A DNA stretch of 64,000 bases. It comes from Paraburkholderia sp. (GTDB taxonomy: Bacteria; Pseudomonadota; Gammaproteobacteria; Burkholderiales; Burkholderiaceae). Where the stretch lies: assembly GCA_004322045.1 (NCBI GenBank), contig SCRN01000004.1:1-64000 (forward strand), in the 5' to 3' direction. The position numbers and the translations under genes were made by a program. A model generated the notes under the pieces. That model searched no databases. It had not been told where the DNA came from and worked only from the letters and a program-made list of their open reading frames with translations. This document shows positions 44,079-52,811 of this stretch, one piece after another; position 1 is the stretch's first letter, and each line of letters opens with the position of its first letter.

Positions 44079-44558
44079 TTACCCCTGCGCCACCCAATCC
44101 CCCGACTTCCCGCCGTGCTTCTCCATCACCTTCACGTCGGTGATCGTCATCCCCCGATCCACCGCTTTGCACATGTCATAAACGGTGAGCAACCCAATCT
44201 GCACTGCCGTCAGCGCTTCCATTTCCACGCCCGTGCGGCCGAGCGTTTCGACCTGCACTGTGCAGTGCACGCCGGGCAACGCCTCATCGAGCGCAAAATC
44301 GACGGCAACGCGCGTGAGCGCGAGCGGGTGGCACAGCGGGATCAAATCGGCCGTGCGCTTCGCCCCTTGGATCGCCGCGATGCGGGCGATGCCGATGACG
44401 TCGCCCTTCTTGGCGTTCCCATCGCGAATGAGCGCGAACGTCTCCGGCTTCATCCGAATCGTGCCGCGCGCCACGGCGATGCGTTTCGTTTCGTCTTTGC
44501 CGCCGACGTCGACCATATGGGCTTGGCCGGCCGCGTCGAAATGGGTCAATTCAGGCAT
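44079..44558 (-). CDS. moaC: cyclic pyranopterin monophosphate synthase
   Basis: The 159-residue protein is a full Moa[21 protein letters not shown] at the N-terminus, [32 protein letters not shown] with the conserved His and Cys, [20 protein letters not shown] and KHGGKSGDW at the C-terminus. It converts the GTP-derived cyclic intermediate to cPMP in molybdenum-cofactor synthesis. Its last 43 codons or so lie in the duplicated segment supplied by the integrated element, so the terminal residues (WVAQG) differ from those in the displaced fragment (WVAES). Confidence 0.95.
   Translation of the reverse strand: MPELTHFDAAGQAHMVDVGGKDETKRIAVARGTIRMKPETFALIRDGNAKKGDVIGIARIAAIQGAKRTADLIPLCHPLALTRVAVDFALDEALPGVHCTVQVETLGRTGVEMEALTAVQIGLLTVYDMCKAVDRGMTITDVKVMEKHGGKSGDWVAQG
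44088..44208 (-). repeat. right border (att) of the moaC island, inside moaC
   Basis: This is the functional copy of the repeat described at 35038-35158 and forms the present 3' end of moaC. The crossover point cannot be placed exactly; the exact 30-base run 44148-44177 is one candidate core. Confidence 0.85.
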
Positions 44559-44662
44559 TTCATGCTCCTTCGAACGGCGCTTATCTTAGCAGTCGCCGAA
44601 GCAGCGCAGGACGCGCCGCCGATGGCTGGCGAGATGCCGCCAACCCTCGGCTCAGACTTGCC

Positions 44663-45616
44663 TCACGCAAACCGGAAGAGCTTGGCGGGCGTGTCCACCA
44701 GCACGGCGCGCCTTGCGTGCTCGGTCGGCAACAGCTTGAGCATCAGCGCATAAACGGCGCCGTAACTTTCCACCTGCTCGAACTGCGTATGCGGCCAATC
44801 GCTGCCCCATATCAGCCGATCGAATCCGAACGCGCTTTCGAGCAGCGGCATGGCCGCGAGCGCGGTTGCTGCGCCGTTTGCATCGGGGCCGGACTTCGCC
44901 ACCGCGTTGCGGTACGCGCCCGACACCTTGACCCACACGCGCCTCGTCGCGCCGAGCGTGAGCAGATAGCGAAAGCCCGGATCGTCGATGCCAAGCGCCG
45001 GCTTCGGCCGTCCGAAGTGATCGACGACGATGTCGATCGGCTCGCCGCGGCGCTCGAGCAACGGTCCGACGACGCTCGGCAACCGCTGCGCCTCGCAATG
45101 CACTTCGATCTGCCAACCGAGCGAAGCGATCTTCTCGAGCGTCGTTTGCCAAACGGCGCTCGTATAGTCGGGGTCGGGCAGGCTGAACAGATTGAGCCGA
45201 ATCCCGACGATGCCGGCGCGTGCGAGCGCATCCAACTGGCCGGGCGCTGCCGCCACGGCCGCGGGATCGATGACGGCGATGCCGCGCAAGCGCTGCGGCG
45301 CCTGTGCGATCGATTGCGTCAGATATCGGTTGTCGGTGCCGAGGAAGCTCGGCTGGATCAGCACGCCGTGCGACACGTCATGGGCATCGAGCTGCGCGAG
45401 ATAACGCGAGAGCGGCGCGTCGTAGGCCGGCGCGTAGCGGCGCCGTTGCGCGAGCGGCAGGTCGTGGGAAAACACGTGCGCGTGCGTGTCGATCGCCGTG
45501 ATCTTGCCGGCGCGCGCGCGTTTGGGCGTATCCGCGCAGGCGCCTAGCGCGGTCGTCGTCAACATGGCCAATAGTCCTCGATTGAAAGTTCGGCGCGTCA
45601 GCTTACCGTTCGCCAT
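44663..45616 (-). CDS. TAT-exported amidohydrolase-family protein (possible lipoprotein)
   Basis: The 317-residue protein belongs to the amidohydrolase_2 family: IDTHAHVF (metal-binding HxH) after the signal, IRLNLF, IEVHCEAQ, VDHFGRPKP and the late WGSDWPHTQ with the catalytic Asp. The N-terminus carries a twin-arginine signal (KLTRRTFNRG) followed by a lipobox-like LGAC. Relatives hydrolyse lactones such as 2-pyrone-4,6-dicarboxylate. The ATG at 45616 follows GGAG. The downstream position to an MFS carrier gene on the same strand suggests uptake and hydrolysis of one compound. Confidence 0.82.
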   Translation of the reverse strand: MANGKLTRRTFNRGLLAMLTTTALGACADTPKRARAGKITAIDTHAHVFSHDLPLAQRRRYAPAYDAPLSRYLAQLDAHDVSHGVLIQPSFLGTDNRYLTQSIAQAPQRLRGIAVIDPAAVAAAPGQLDALARAGIVGIRLNLFSLPDPDYTSAVWQTTLEKIASLGWQIEVHCEAQRLPSVVGPLLERRGEPIDIVVDHFGRPKPALGIDDPGFRYLLTLGATRRVWVKVSGAYRNAVAKSGPDANGAATALAAMPLLESAFGFDRLIWGSDWPHTQFEQVESYGAVYALMLKLLPTEHARRAVLVDTPAKLFRFA

Positions 45617-45691
45617 TCGGTCGTCTCCAGTCATGTGTCGTGTTGGACGGGACGCCGGCATGCGGCGGCCCCGAGAGTATGCCTCGCACGT

Positions 45692-46984
45692 TCATCGGCG
45701 CGCGGGCGCGACGCCGGATGAGCTTGCATGCGCGTCGCCGTCCGGCAAGGCATCCGCTAGCGCACGGCCGCGTGTTTCGGGCAGCATCAGGACGGCGAAG
45801 ACGACAATGGAGTAGGCGATCGCCGCATCGACGCCGATAGCGAAACCGAGCGTCGTTGTTTTGGCGAGGTGACCCACCATCACGGGAAAGGCAGCGGACA
45901 CGACGCGCCCGAAGTTGTAGCAAAAGCCGACACCGGTGCCGCGCATGCCGCGCGGGTACAACTCGTTGAAGAGCGCACCCATGCTGGCGGGGATCCCGGC
46001 GGCAAAGAATCCGAGCGGGAAGCCGACCACGAGCATCGCCCCGTTGGTCAACGGCACGAACAGATAGACGAGCACGGTGGCGACGCACGCAATCGAAAAC
46101 AGCAAGATGGTCCCGCGGCGGCCGATCCGATCGAGCAGTTGCGAACTTGCGATGCAGCCGCAAAAGAACGCGAAGATGATCACGGCAAGATAGCCGCCGG
46201 TGCCGAGGACGGACAGGTGACGCTCGGTTTTGAGGTAGGTGGGCAGCCACGTCATGAGGGCGTAGTAACCGCCGTGCGCCCCGACGCCAAGCAGTGCGCC
46301 GATCAGCGTCATCCGCAAGACGCGCGGCAAAAAGATATCGAAAAACGGAATGCCGGGCGCGCTGCTTCGTGCGGCGTTGCGGCGTTCGGCGGGCGCTACC
46401 GGTTCGACCACGCCACGGCGCACGTAGATGACGAGCAAGGCGGGCAGGAGTCCGAGCGCGAACATGGCGCGCCATGCCGTCGCGCCGGGGAGCAGCGAAA
46501 ACATGGCGGTATAGAGCAGGACGGCGGCGGCCCAGCCCACGGCCCACGCGCTCTGCACGGTGCCCATCGCTTTGCCGCGATGCTCGGCGCGAATCGACTC
46601 GGCCATCAGCACGGCCCCGGCTGCCCATTCGCCGCCGAAACCGAGCCCCTGCAGCGTCTTGAGCACGAGGAACTGGGTGAAGTCCTGCGAGAAGGCGCAG
46701 GCGAAGGTGAAGACCGAGAAGAAGGCCACTGTGAGCTGCAGCGTCCGGACGCGGCCGATGCGATCGGCCAGTGCGCCCGCGATCCAACCGCCGAGCGCCG
46801 AAGCGACGAGCGTCGCGCCGCTCACGAGGCCTGCTTCGGTTTTACCAATGGCCCATTCGGCGATGATCGCGGGAATGACCAGGCTGAACATCTGCACGTC
46901 GAGCGCATCGAGGGCCCAGCCGCCGAAGCACGCCCAAAACGTGCGGCGCTCGGTGGGGGAAATGTCTTTGAACCAGCTGAACAT
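45692..46984 (-). CDS. MFS transporter (aromatic acid/sialic acid:H+ symporter type)
   Basis: The 430-residue carrier has twelve predicted helices, the motif GALADRIGRVRTLQ between helices 2 and 3, GLGFGGEWAAGAVLMAE in helix 4, DRIGRRG in the second half and a final LPETRGRAL. It resembles carriers for aromatic or other carboxylic acids. It is flanked by a GntR regulator gene upstream and the amidohydrolase gene downstream, all on the minus strand, forming a likely catabolic unit. Confidence 0.87.
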   Translation of the reverse strand: MFSWFKDISPTERRTFWACFGGWALDALDVQMFSLVIPAIIAEWAIGKTEAGLVSGATLVASALGGWIAGALADRIGRVRTLQLTVAFFSVFTFACAFSQDFTQFLVLKTLQGLGFGGEWAAGAVLMAESIRAEHRGKAMGTVQSAWAVGWAAAVLLYTAMFSLLPGATAWRAMFALGLLPALLVIYVRRGVVEPVAPAERRNAARSSAPGIPFFDIFLPRVLRMTLIGALLGVGAHGGYYALMTWLPTYLKTERHLSVLGTGGYLAVIIFAFFCGCIASSQLLDRIGRRGTILLFSIACVATVLVYLFVPLTNGAMLVVGFPLGFFAAGIPASMGALFNELYPRGMRGTGVGFCYNFGRVVSAAFPVMVGHLAKTTTLGFAIGVDAAIAYSIVVFAVLMLPETRGRALADALPDGDAHASSSGVAPARR

Positions 46985-47071
46985 CGTGTGTCTCCTGATA
47001 GCGCTTGGGCGCTAGTTATCCTGGGCTGCCGCGCGTTGTGGGGTGCGACGCCTTGCAATCGGGCTGCGTCC

Positions 47072-47794
47072 TCACCGAATCTCGACTTGATAAATGAATT
47101 CGCTGGCCGGCCCGCGCGAGCGCCGCCATTCGAGCGGTCGGCGGTCGTAGCCGTAGGCGAGCCGCTCGATCACCACGACGGGGGTGCCCGGCTCGATCCG
47201 CAGCAATCGTCCATACATCGCGTCGACGGTTTCGACGGTGAGCGTCTCGCTCGCCGATGCGATGACTTGGTTGCACTCGGCTTCGTAGACGGGATAAAGC
47301 AGATCGCCGATCTCGTCGGCGGCAAGGGTCGCGAAGGCGGCAAAACGCTCGTAAGGCAACCAGATTTCTTCCGCGAGGATCGGGTGCTCGTCGATCAGAC
47401 GCAGCCGCGACATGTGGATTACCCGCGCATCGGCATCGATCTGCAGCGCCGTGCTGAGGGCCGAGGGCGCCGCCACCACCTCGCGCATCAAAATCCGGCT
47501 TGTCGGAATGCGGCGCTCGCCCCGGCGGTTTTGAAAGCGGAAGAAGCGGAACAGCGAGCCGTCGAAGCTCGCGCGGCGCACGAACGTCCCGCGCCCCTGA
47601 AAGCGCTCGAGCATCCCTTCGGCGACGAGTTGATCGACGGCCTTGCGCACGGTGCCGACCGCGACGCCGTGGGTGCGAGCAAGTTCTTGCTCGGTTGGAA
47701 TGGCTTCGCCGGGACGCCAACGGTGCTGGCCGATTTGGGCGGCGAGTTCGTCGCGCAGGCGCTGGTAGCGGGGAAGGCGTTCGTCGGCTTGCAT
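47072..47794 (-). CDS. GntR-family (HutC/UTRA type) transcriptional regulator
   Basis: The 240-residue protein has a winged helix (about 8-75: YQRLRDELAAQIGQHRWRPG, TEQELARTHGVAVGTVRKAV, GRGTFV) and a C-terminal UTRA effector domain (about 90-238, with RLRLIDEHPILAEEIWLP and the final EWRRSRGPASEFIYQVEI). Such proteins repress a neighbouring transport or catabolic operon until a ligand binds. The ATG at 47794 is preferred to the one 13 codons upstream. AT-rich sequence at 47820-47850, containing TTGGTCAACTAGTCA, could hold its operator. Confidence 0.87.
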   Translation of the reverse strand: MQADERLPRYQRLRDELAAQIGQHRWRPGEAIPTEQELARTHGVAVGTVRKAVDQLVAEGMLERFQGRGTFVRRASFDGSLFRFFRFQNRRGERRIPTSRILMREVVAAPSALSTALQIDADARVIHMSRLRLIDEHPILAEEIWLPYERFAAFATLAADEIGDLLYPVYEAECNQVIASASETLTVETVDAMYGRLLRIEPGTPVVVIERLAYGYDRRPLEWRRSRGPASEFIYQVEIR

Positions 47795-48023
47795 GGGGCG
47801 TCCTTCAAACATAAGGCAAAGATATTTGGTCAACTAGTCATATATATGTTTATATGAAGCGAGTTCATGGGCAATACGGGAAGACCCTCGGGACCATCGA
47901 TCAGGGGAGAGGCGGGGGACGCGCCCTCTGGCGCCCCGGCCTATCAGCAAGGCGCCAGGGGAACGAGCGAGAAGAAACGCCCGCAGTGCTTGGCCGCAGG
48001 GTTAAGGAGCGAAATGCCGCGCT

Positions 48024-48608
48024 TCAGCAGGCGTCTTGGCCTGCGCTAGCCGGACTGGTCACGAAGCCGAAGCGCGCGGGCACCTCGGCGCGGCGCACGG
48101 TTTCGATGGCTAGCTGCCGATTGGAGCGCCAATCGAGTGTGCCCGACAGAGCGTCGGCGTCGAGCGTCGCCAGTTGCGTGAACAAGTCCAGATCGTGATC
48201 GTGCAGCACCGCCACGCGTGCCCGTGGCGATGCATCGGGGAACAGGACGTTGCCTTCGTCGTCGATGAGGACGGCCACCGGCTCGAACAGCGCGCCCGTT
48301 TGGTCGGTCAACGTGGGTTCGCCCGGCGCGGGCAACGCAAGCCGCACGACCCACGGGGTATACGCCAACTCGACGAACACGCGTTGCGGTCCGTTCTGAA
48401 AGAACCAACGGCCGGCACCGTCGCATTCGTAGTTGCGCTCGATGAAGCTTCGCAGCGCCGCGTGGCGGATAGGCGTGCCCAATTCCTCGCGCGCCTGTGC
48501 GCCTTCGTCGCGCATGCGCCAATCGCCGCGCCGATCCAACAGCAGCCAGCCCGTGCAGTGCGGCACGTTGGGCCATTTGGCGAGCGCGGCTTTGACGATG
48601 TCATCCAT
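48024..48608 (-). CDS. conserved beta-proteobacterial protein of unknown function
   Basis: The 194-residue soluble protein starts MDDIVKAALAKWPNVPHCTG and has the segments GWLLLDRRGDWRMRD, RNYECDGAGRWFFQNGPQRV and LIDDEGNVLFPD. I recall similar proteins encoded next to this hydrolase in Burkholderia but cannot name the family with confidence. It overlaps the upstream hydrolase by 8 bases (48601-48608), so the two are coupled. Confidence 0.7.
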   Translation of the reverse strand: MDDIVKAALAKWPNVPHCTGWLLLDRRGDWRMRDEGAQAREELGTPIRHAALRSFIERNYECDGAGRWFFQNGPQRVFVELAYTPWVVRLALPAPGEPTLTDQTGALFEPVAVLIDDEGNVLFPDASPRARVAVLHDHDLDLFTQLATLDADALSGTLDWRSNRQLAIETVRRAEVPARFGFVTSPASAGQDAC

Positions 48609-49653
48609 TGCGCGTATGCGGTTCGAGGAAGGTGAAGATGCGACGTGGCAGCCAATCGATGCGGCCCGGAAACGGCCCGGTCATGAAGCCGACGTGCCCG
48701 CCTGCCTCGGGCTGATCAAGCTCGATCGCAGCCGAGACTTCGGCGCGCGTAGGCAGCGCGGCGCTCGGTAGAAACGGGTCGTTGCGCGCGTTGAGCAGGA
48801 GCGTGGGCACGACGACCTCGGGCAGGAGCGGGCGCGTCGTCGCTCGCGTCCAGTAATCTTGCGCGTCGCGAAAGCCGTGCAAGGGGGCGGTCACCGCATT
48901 GTCGTACTCGTACATCGTCCGGCTCGCCAGCATGGCGTCGCGGTCGAACAGTCCCGGATACTGCTCCAACTTTTGCAGCCCCTTGCGCTTGAGCGTCTTC
49001 AGGAAGCTCAGCGTATAAACGAGCGCGAATCCTTGCGACAGCGCGCGGCCACCCGCATGGACATCGAGCGGCGTGGAAATGGCCGCTGCCGCCGCGACGA
49101 ACGAGGCATCGGCGCCGCGCTCGCCGAGCCAGCGCAGCAAGACGTTGCCGCCGAGCGAGACGCCAGCTACGACGATAGGCCCGGGGTGCGCCGCGTGCAG
49201 CCGGCGCAGCACCCAGTCCACCTCCGCGCTGTCCGCGAGGTGATAGAACCGGGGGGCTAGATTGATCTGGCCGCTGCAGCTACGAAAATGCGGCACGACG
49301 CCGTGCCAGCCGAGCGCCCGAGCCGACGCCATCAATACGCGCGCATAGTGCGAATCGGAGCTGCCTTCGAGCCCGTGAAACAGCACGAACAACGGCGCGT
49401 CGCGCGCGGGCGCGGCGGCCGAGCCCGGCGGGTACGCGATCCAATCCAAGTCGATGAAGTCGTGATCGGGCGTGTCCCACCGCTCGCGTCGATAGTCGAC
49501 GCTCGGACGGCGCGCGAACAGGGCGGGGATGATCGTTTGAGCGTGGCTGGTGGGCAGCCATCGGGGCGGGCTATAGAGCAATTCGACGAGCCCGCCTGCG
49601 GCCGCGCGTTCGTCGGCCGGTGACGAAGCCGGTTTGTCATGTGTCGTGCTCAT
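48601..49653 (-). CDS. alpha/beta hydrolase, YheT family
   Basis: The 350-residue protein is an alpha/beta-fold hydrolase of the YheT/EMB8 type: PRWLPTSHAQTIIPALFARR, LFVLFHGLEGSSDSHYARVL (oxyanion region), HFRSCSGQIN, VAGVSLGGNVLLRWLGE (nucleophilic Ser in GxSxGG), late DPFLP (Asp) and GGHVGF (His). Substrate unknown; short-chain esters are likely. The ATG at 49653 is chosen over a longer start. Confidence 0.87.
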   Translation of the reverse strand: MSTTHDKPASSPADERAAAGGLVELLYSPPRWLPTSHAQTIIPALFARRPSVDYRRERWDTPDHDFIDLDWIAYPPGSAAAPARDAPLFVLFHGLEGSSDSHYARVLMASARALGWHGVVPHFRSCSGQINLAPRFYHLADSAEVDWVLRRLHAAHPGPIVVAGVSLGGNVLLRWLGERGADASFVAAAAAISTPLDVHAGGRALSQGFALVYTLSFLKTLKRKGLQKLEQYPGLFDRDAMLASRTMYEYDNAVTAPLHGFRDAQDYWTRATTRPLLPEVVVPTLLLNARNDPFLPSAALPTRAEVSAAIELDQPEAGGHVGFMTGPFPGRIDWLPRRIFTFLEPHTRNG

Positions 49654-49713
49654 GACCTTCCCCAAAAACAGGTCCGCAGCCGGCCCGCCGCATGCGAGCG
49701 CTTGCCAGTGACC

Positions 49714-50166
49714 TCAGTGCAATGCCCCTTGTCCGTGTCGAATCTTGGCGGCGAACTCGCTGGCCGTGTCCTCCGGCATCGGGCTCGCGTGAATATGCGC
49801 GATCCGCCATTCGCCGCGCTCATGAACCATCACGTACGTTGCATAGACCATCCGCGGCGGCGCGAGCGGTTCTTGGAACCGATGCGCTTCCGCGACCGTG
49901 TAGACGACCGTGCCGAGGCTGTCGTACACGCGCACGTCGAGCGGATCGATCGCCGTCGGGAGCGCGTGGGCGTCAGCTAGGGCGACGAGGCCGGCGCGGA
50001 TCTGATCCACGCCATGCCAGTGCGCCCCGCCCGCGTTGACGTAACTCGCGAACTCCTCATCGATCCAGAGAGCCATCAGCGTGTCCACGTTGCCGTCGGC
50101 GACGGTCTGATAGAACGCGTTGAGCGTGTCGGCTGCAGCTTCGAATAAGCGGGCAAAACGTGGCAT
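49714..50166 (-). CDS. SnoaL/NTF2-like domain protein
   Basis: The 150-residue protein fits the SnoaL_3/DUF4440 branch of the NTF2-like fold: an N-terminal helix AAADTLNAFYQTVADGNVDT, the MALWIDEEFASYVNAGGAHW pattern, a central GVDQIRAGL, then strands VYDSLGTVVYTVAEA and EWRIAHIHAS. Such proteins act as steroid-isomerase-like enzymes or unknown binders. The ATG at 50166 gives the usual length; longer starts run into the waaF gene. Confidence 0.78.
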   Translation of the reverse strand: MPRFARLFEAAADTLNAFYQTVADGNVDTLMALWIDEEFASYVNAGGAHWHGVDQIRAGLVALADAHALPTAIDPLDVRVYDSLGTVVYTVAEAHRFQEPLAPPRMVYATYVMVHERGEWRIAHIHASPMPEDTASEFAAKIRHGQGALH

Positions 50167-50282
50167 GGCTCTGGGCTCGTGGGTAGCGCGCGCAATCGCG
50201 CCGGGCTTTCGTTGATCAGTCAGGCTCGGCGAGCGGCGTCCACGAGACAATGAACGCATAAAGGCGCGCGGCCTTCCGTGCG

Positions 50283-51317
50283 TCAGCGCTCGCCAAGCAG
50301 CATGGCGCGCAAATCGGCGAACACTTGCTCCGGCGACAACTCGCGCAGGCAGCGCAAATGGCCGAGCGGACACTCGCGTGCAAAGCACGGGCTGCACTCG
50401 AGATGCAGCCATTGTACCTTCGCAAAGTCCGATAACGGCGGCGTGTGGCGCGGATCGCTCGATCCGTAAATGGCCACGAGCGGCCGGCGCAGCGCCGCGG
50501 CGACATGCATGAGGCCCGAGTCGTTACTGACCACGGCGCCCGCGCGTGCAATCAACGCGCAGGCTTCCCCGAGCGCCGTCTGCCCGCACAAGTTGCGCAC
50601 GTTCGGCGCTTGCTCGGCGATCGCTTGCGCAAGCGGGGCATCCTTGTTCGAGCCGAGCGCGACGATCTGCGTGTAGGGGAACGACTGGCCCACCATGCGC
50701 GCGAGCGCGGCGAAATGCTCGGTCGGCCAGCGCTTGGCGCCGCCGTACTCCGCGCCGGGGCAGAACACGAGAAGCGGCACTCGCGTATCGAGGTGAAAAC
50801 GCGCCGAGACCCGCACCGACTCATTTGGATCGGCCTCGAGACGCGGCATCGGCAACCGCGCGCCGAGGTCGGGCACGTTGGCCCCCGGCGCATACGCGAG
50901 CGCGGCGTAATGTTGCGCCATCGGCCCGCGTTGTTCCTTGCTCCGATTGGGGTGGCGCACGTTCAGCAGCCCGATGCGCCCTTCGCCCGTGTAGCCGATG
51001 CGCAGGCGAATCCCGGCGAGCCAAGGGATCAGGGCCGATTTCAGCGAATTGGGCAGCACGTAAGCGACGTCGTAGCCGTGCTCGCGCAAATCGCTCGCGA
51101 GCTGCCAGCGTCTGAACAATTGCAGCTTGCCGTGCGCGAGATCGGTGGCGTGTACTGTCCCGATTTCAGGCATGCGTTCGAGCACGGAGGCGACCCAAGT
51201 GGGCGCAACCGCGTCGATGACGAGGCGAGGGTGAAGTTGTTTGAGCAGCGAGAACAGCGGCTGCGCCATTAATGCGTCACCGATCCAATTCGGTGCGATA
51301 ACCAACGCGCGACGCAT
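50283..51317 (-). CDS. waaF: ADP-heptose:LPS heptosyltransferase II
   Basis: The 344-residue glycosyltransferase family 9 enzyme has the WaaF signatures: LVIAPNWIGDALMAQPLF at the N-terminus, LPNSLKSALIPWLAGI with IGYTGEGR, FCPGAEYGGAKRWP (donor binding), NLCGQTALGE and VSNDSGLMHVAAAL, ending with a Cys-rich segment typical of the family. It adds the second heptose to the lipopolysaccharide inner core on the cytoplasmic face of the inner membrane. Confidence 0.93.
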   Translation of the reverse strand: MRRALVIAPNWIGDALMAQPLFSLLKQLHPRLVIDAVAPTWVASVLERMPEIGTVHATDLAHGKLQLFRRWQLASDLREHGYDVAYVLPNSLKSALIPWLAGIRLRIGYTGEGRIGLLNVRHPNRSKEQRGPMAQHYAALAYAPGANVPDLGARLPMPRLEADPNESVRVSARFHLDTRVPLLVFCPGAEYGGAKRWPTEHFAALARMVGQSFPYTQIVALGSNKDAPLAQAIAEQAPNVRNLCGQTALGEACALIARAGAVVSNDSGLMHVAAALRRPLVAIYGSSDPRHTPPLSDFAKVQWLHLECSPCFARECPLGHLRCLRELSPEQVFADLRAMLLGER

Positions 51318-51514
51318 CAGTGTGTGTCCGAAAGAAGGCTAGCGCGGCGCGCGACAGGCGCCGCATTCGGCGATGAGGTGGCGGGCGTCGCCCGGCGGTT
51401 CGCGGCTCGCCGCCTGACGGCGACGGCAAGCCGCTGCCCGCTAAGCGCCGTCACGCGTAGCGCCGGCTTTGCGCGGCGTTACGCGCCGGGCGGCGCAGCG
51501 GGGGACGCGGCGGA

Positions 51515-51709
51515 TCAGTGGTGCTTGACGAGCTCGCCGTCGCGCAGCTTGTAGCGCGTGCCGCAATAGGGGCAGCGCGCTTCGCCGTGCGTGATGTCGA
51601 TGAACACGCGCGGGTGCGTGCTCCAGCGCGGCATCGACGGGTTCGGGCAATAGGCGGGCAAATCTTTGGCTGACAGCTCGACCAACGGCATTTCCTTCGT
51701 TTCGCTCAT
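51515..51709 (-). CDS. zinc-finger (zf-CHCC type) domain protein
   Basis: The 64-residue protein has the CHCC pattern: YCPNPSMPRWSTHPRVFIDI, then ARCPYCGTRYKL. One Cys, one His and a CxxC bind zinc, as in the domain also present in a mitochondrial complex I subunit. The role in bacteria is unclear. It lies 44 bases after ilvE on the same strand and ends the ilvE unit. Confidence 0.82.
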   Translation of the reverse strand: MSETKEMPLVELSAKDLPAYCPNPSMPRWSTHPRVFIDITHGEARCPYCGTRYKLRDGELVKHH

Positions 51710-51753
51710 GAGACGATTCTCGTTATAGGCGGTATGGCGTGTGGCGTTCCGAA

Positions 51754-52677
51754 TCAAATCTTCGTGAGCCAGTGCGTGTACTTCGGATTCTTTCCGGCGA
51801 TGACGTCGAAGAATGCCGACTGCAGCTTTTCCGTGATGGGGCCGCGCGAGCCGGCGCCGATCGTGCGGTTGTCGAGTTCGCGGATGGGCGTGACTTCAGC
51901 CGCCGTGCCGGTGAAGAACGCTTCGTCGGCCGTATAGACTTCGTCGCGCGTGATGCGCTTTTCGATCACTTCGATGCCGGCGTCGCGCGCGAGCGTCATC
52001 ACCGTATCGCGCGTGATGCCGTCCAGGCACGAGGCGAGATCGGGCGTATAGAGCTTGCCGTTGTTGACGAGGAAGAAGTTCTCCCCCGAGCCTTCCGACA
52101 CATAGCCGTCGACGTCGAGCAAGAGGGCCTCGTCGTAGCCGTCGGTCGTGGCTTCCTGGTTCGCGAGGATCGAGTTCACGTACCAGCCGGACGCCTTCGC
52201 GCGCACCATCGACACGTTCACGTGATGGCGCGTGAACGAGGAAGTCTTCACGCGAATGCCCCGGGTCATGCCTTCTTCGCCGAGATACGCGCCCCACGGC
52301 CAGGCGGCGATCGCCACGTGGATCGTGTTGCCGCGCGCCGACACGCCGAGCTTTTCCGAGCCGACCCAAATGATCGGGCGCAGATAGGCCGTCTCGAGCT
52401 TGTTCTCGCGCACGACTTCGCACTGCGCGGCGGCGAGCGTCTCGTGATCGAACGGCACGTTCATTTGGAAAATCTTCGCCGAATTCAACAGGCGCTTGGT
52501 GTGCTCTTTCAGGCGGAAGATGGCGCTCGCGCCGTCGACCGTCTTGTAGGCGCGCACGCCTTCGAATACGCCCATGCCATAGTGCAGCGTATGCGTGAGG
52601 ACGTGGATCTTGGCGTCGCGCCAGTCGATCAGCTTGCCGTCCATCCAGATCTTGCCGTCACGATCGGCCATTGACAT
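51754..52677 (-). CDS. ilvE: branched-chain amino acid aminotransferase
   Basis: The 307-residue class IV aminotransferase has THTLHYGMGVFEGVRAY, GNTIHVAIAAWPWGAYL, the PLP lysine at about 161 in MVRAKASGWYVNS, DGYVSEGSGENFFLV and DGITRDTVMTLA. It catalyses the last step of leucine, isoleucine and valine synthesis with glutamate as amino donor. Start at the ATG at 52677 or, two codons later, at 52671. Confidence 0.95.
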   Translation of the reverse strand: MSMADRDGKIWMDGKLIDWRDAKIHVLTHTLHYGMGVFEGVRAYKTVDGASAIFRLKEHTKRLLNSAKIFQMNVPFDHETLAAAQCEVVRENKLETAYLRPIIWVGSEKLGVSARGNTIHVAIAAWPWGAYLGEEGMTRGIRVKTSSFTRHHVNVSMVRAKASGWYVNSILANQEATTDGYDEALLLDVDGYVSEGSGENFFLVNNGKLYTPDLASCLDGITRDTVMTLARDAGIEVIEKRITRDEVYTADEAFFTGTAAEVTPIRELDNRTIGAGSRGPITEKLQSAFFDVIAGKNPKYTHWLTKI

Positions 52678-52811
52678 AGGTATCTCCTAGCGTTGCGGTG
52701 GGGCTAGCCCGACGAGTTCGCCATTTTAGCGTCTTTTGCCACAGTGCCAATCACGCGGTAGCAGGTTTGGGTCGCTCGGCCTCTATAATCTGACACCTTC
52801 CAATTCGAATC

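Larger units (their letters stand above)
35038..44208. mobile_element. integrative element of about 9.05 kb in the 3' end of moaC
   Basis: Direct, colinear copies of the moaC 3' end lie exactly 9,050 bases apart. A tyrosine integrase gene sits just inside the right copy, and related arm-like repeats lie just inside both ends. The cargo has lower and more variable GC than the flanks and consists of genes without metabolic role. The right copy completes a functional moaC, as expected for an element that carries a replacement 3' end. No conjugation or phage-structure genes are present, so transfer would depend on other elements. Confidence 0.87.

Noticed and set aside
47828-47850. Operator of the GntR regulator at TTGGTCAACTAGTCA
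   Set aside because: The site is AT-rich and partly symmetric, but the symmetry is imperfect and no second copy before the MFS gene was found, so it is mentioned only in the regulator entry.
45869-47857. 662-codon plus-strand frame across the MFS and GntR genes
   Set aside because: Both genes on the minus strand have clear family motifs; the long frame is a GC-driven shadow.
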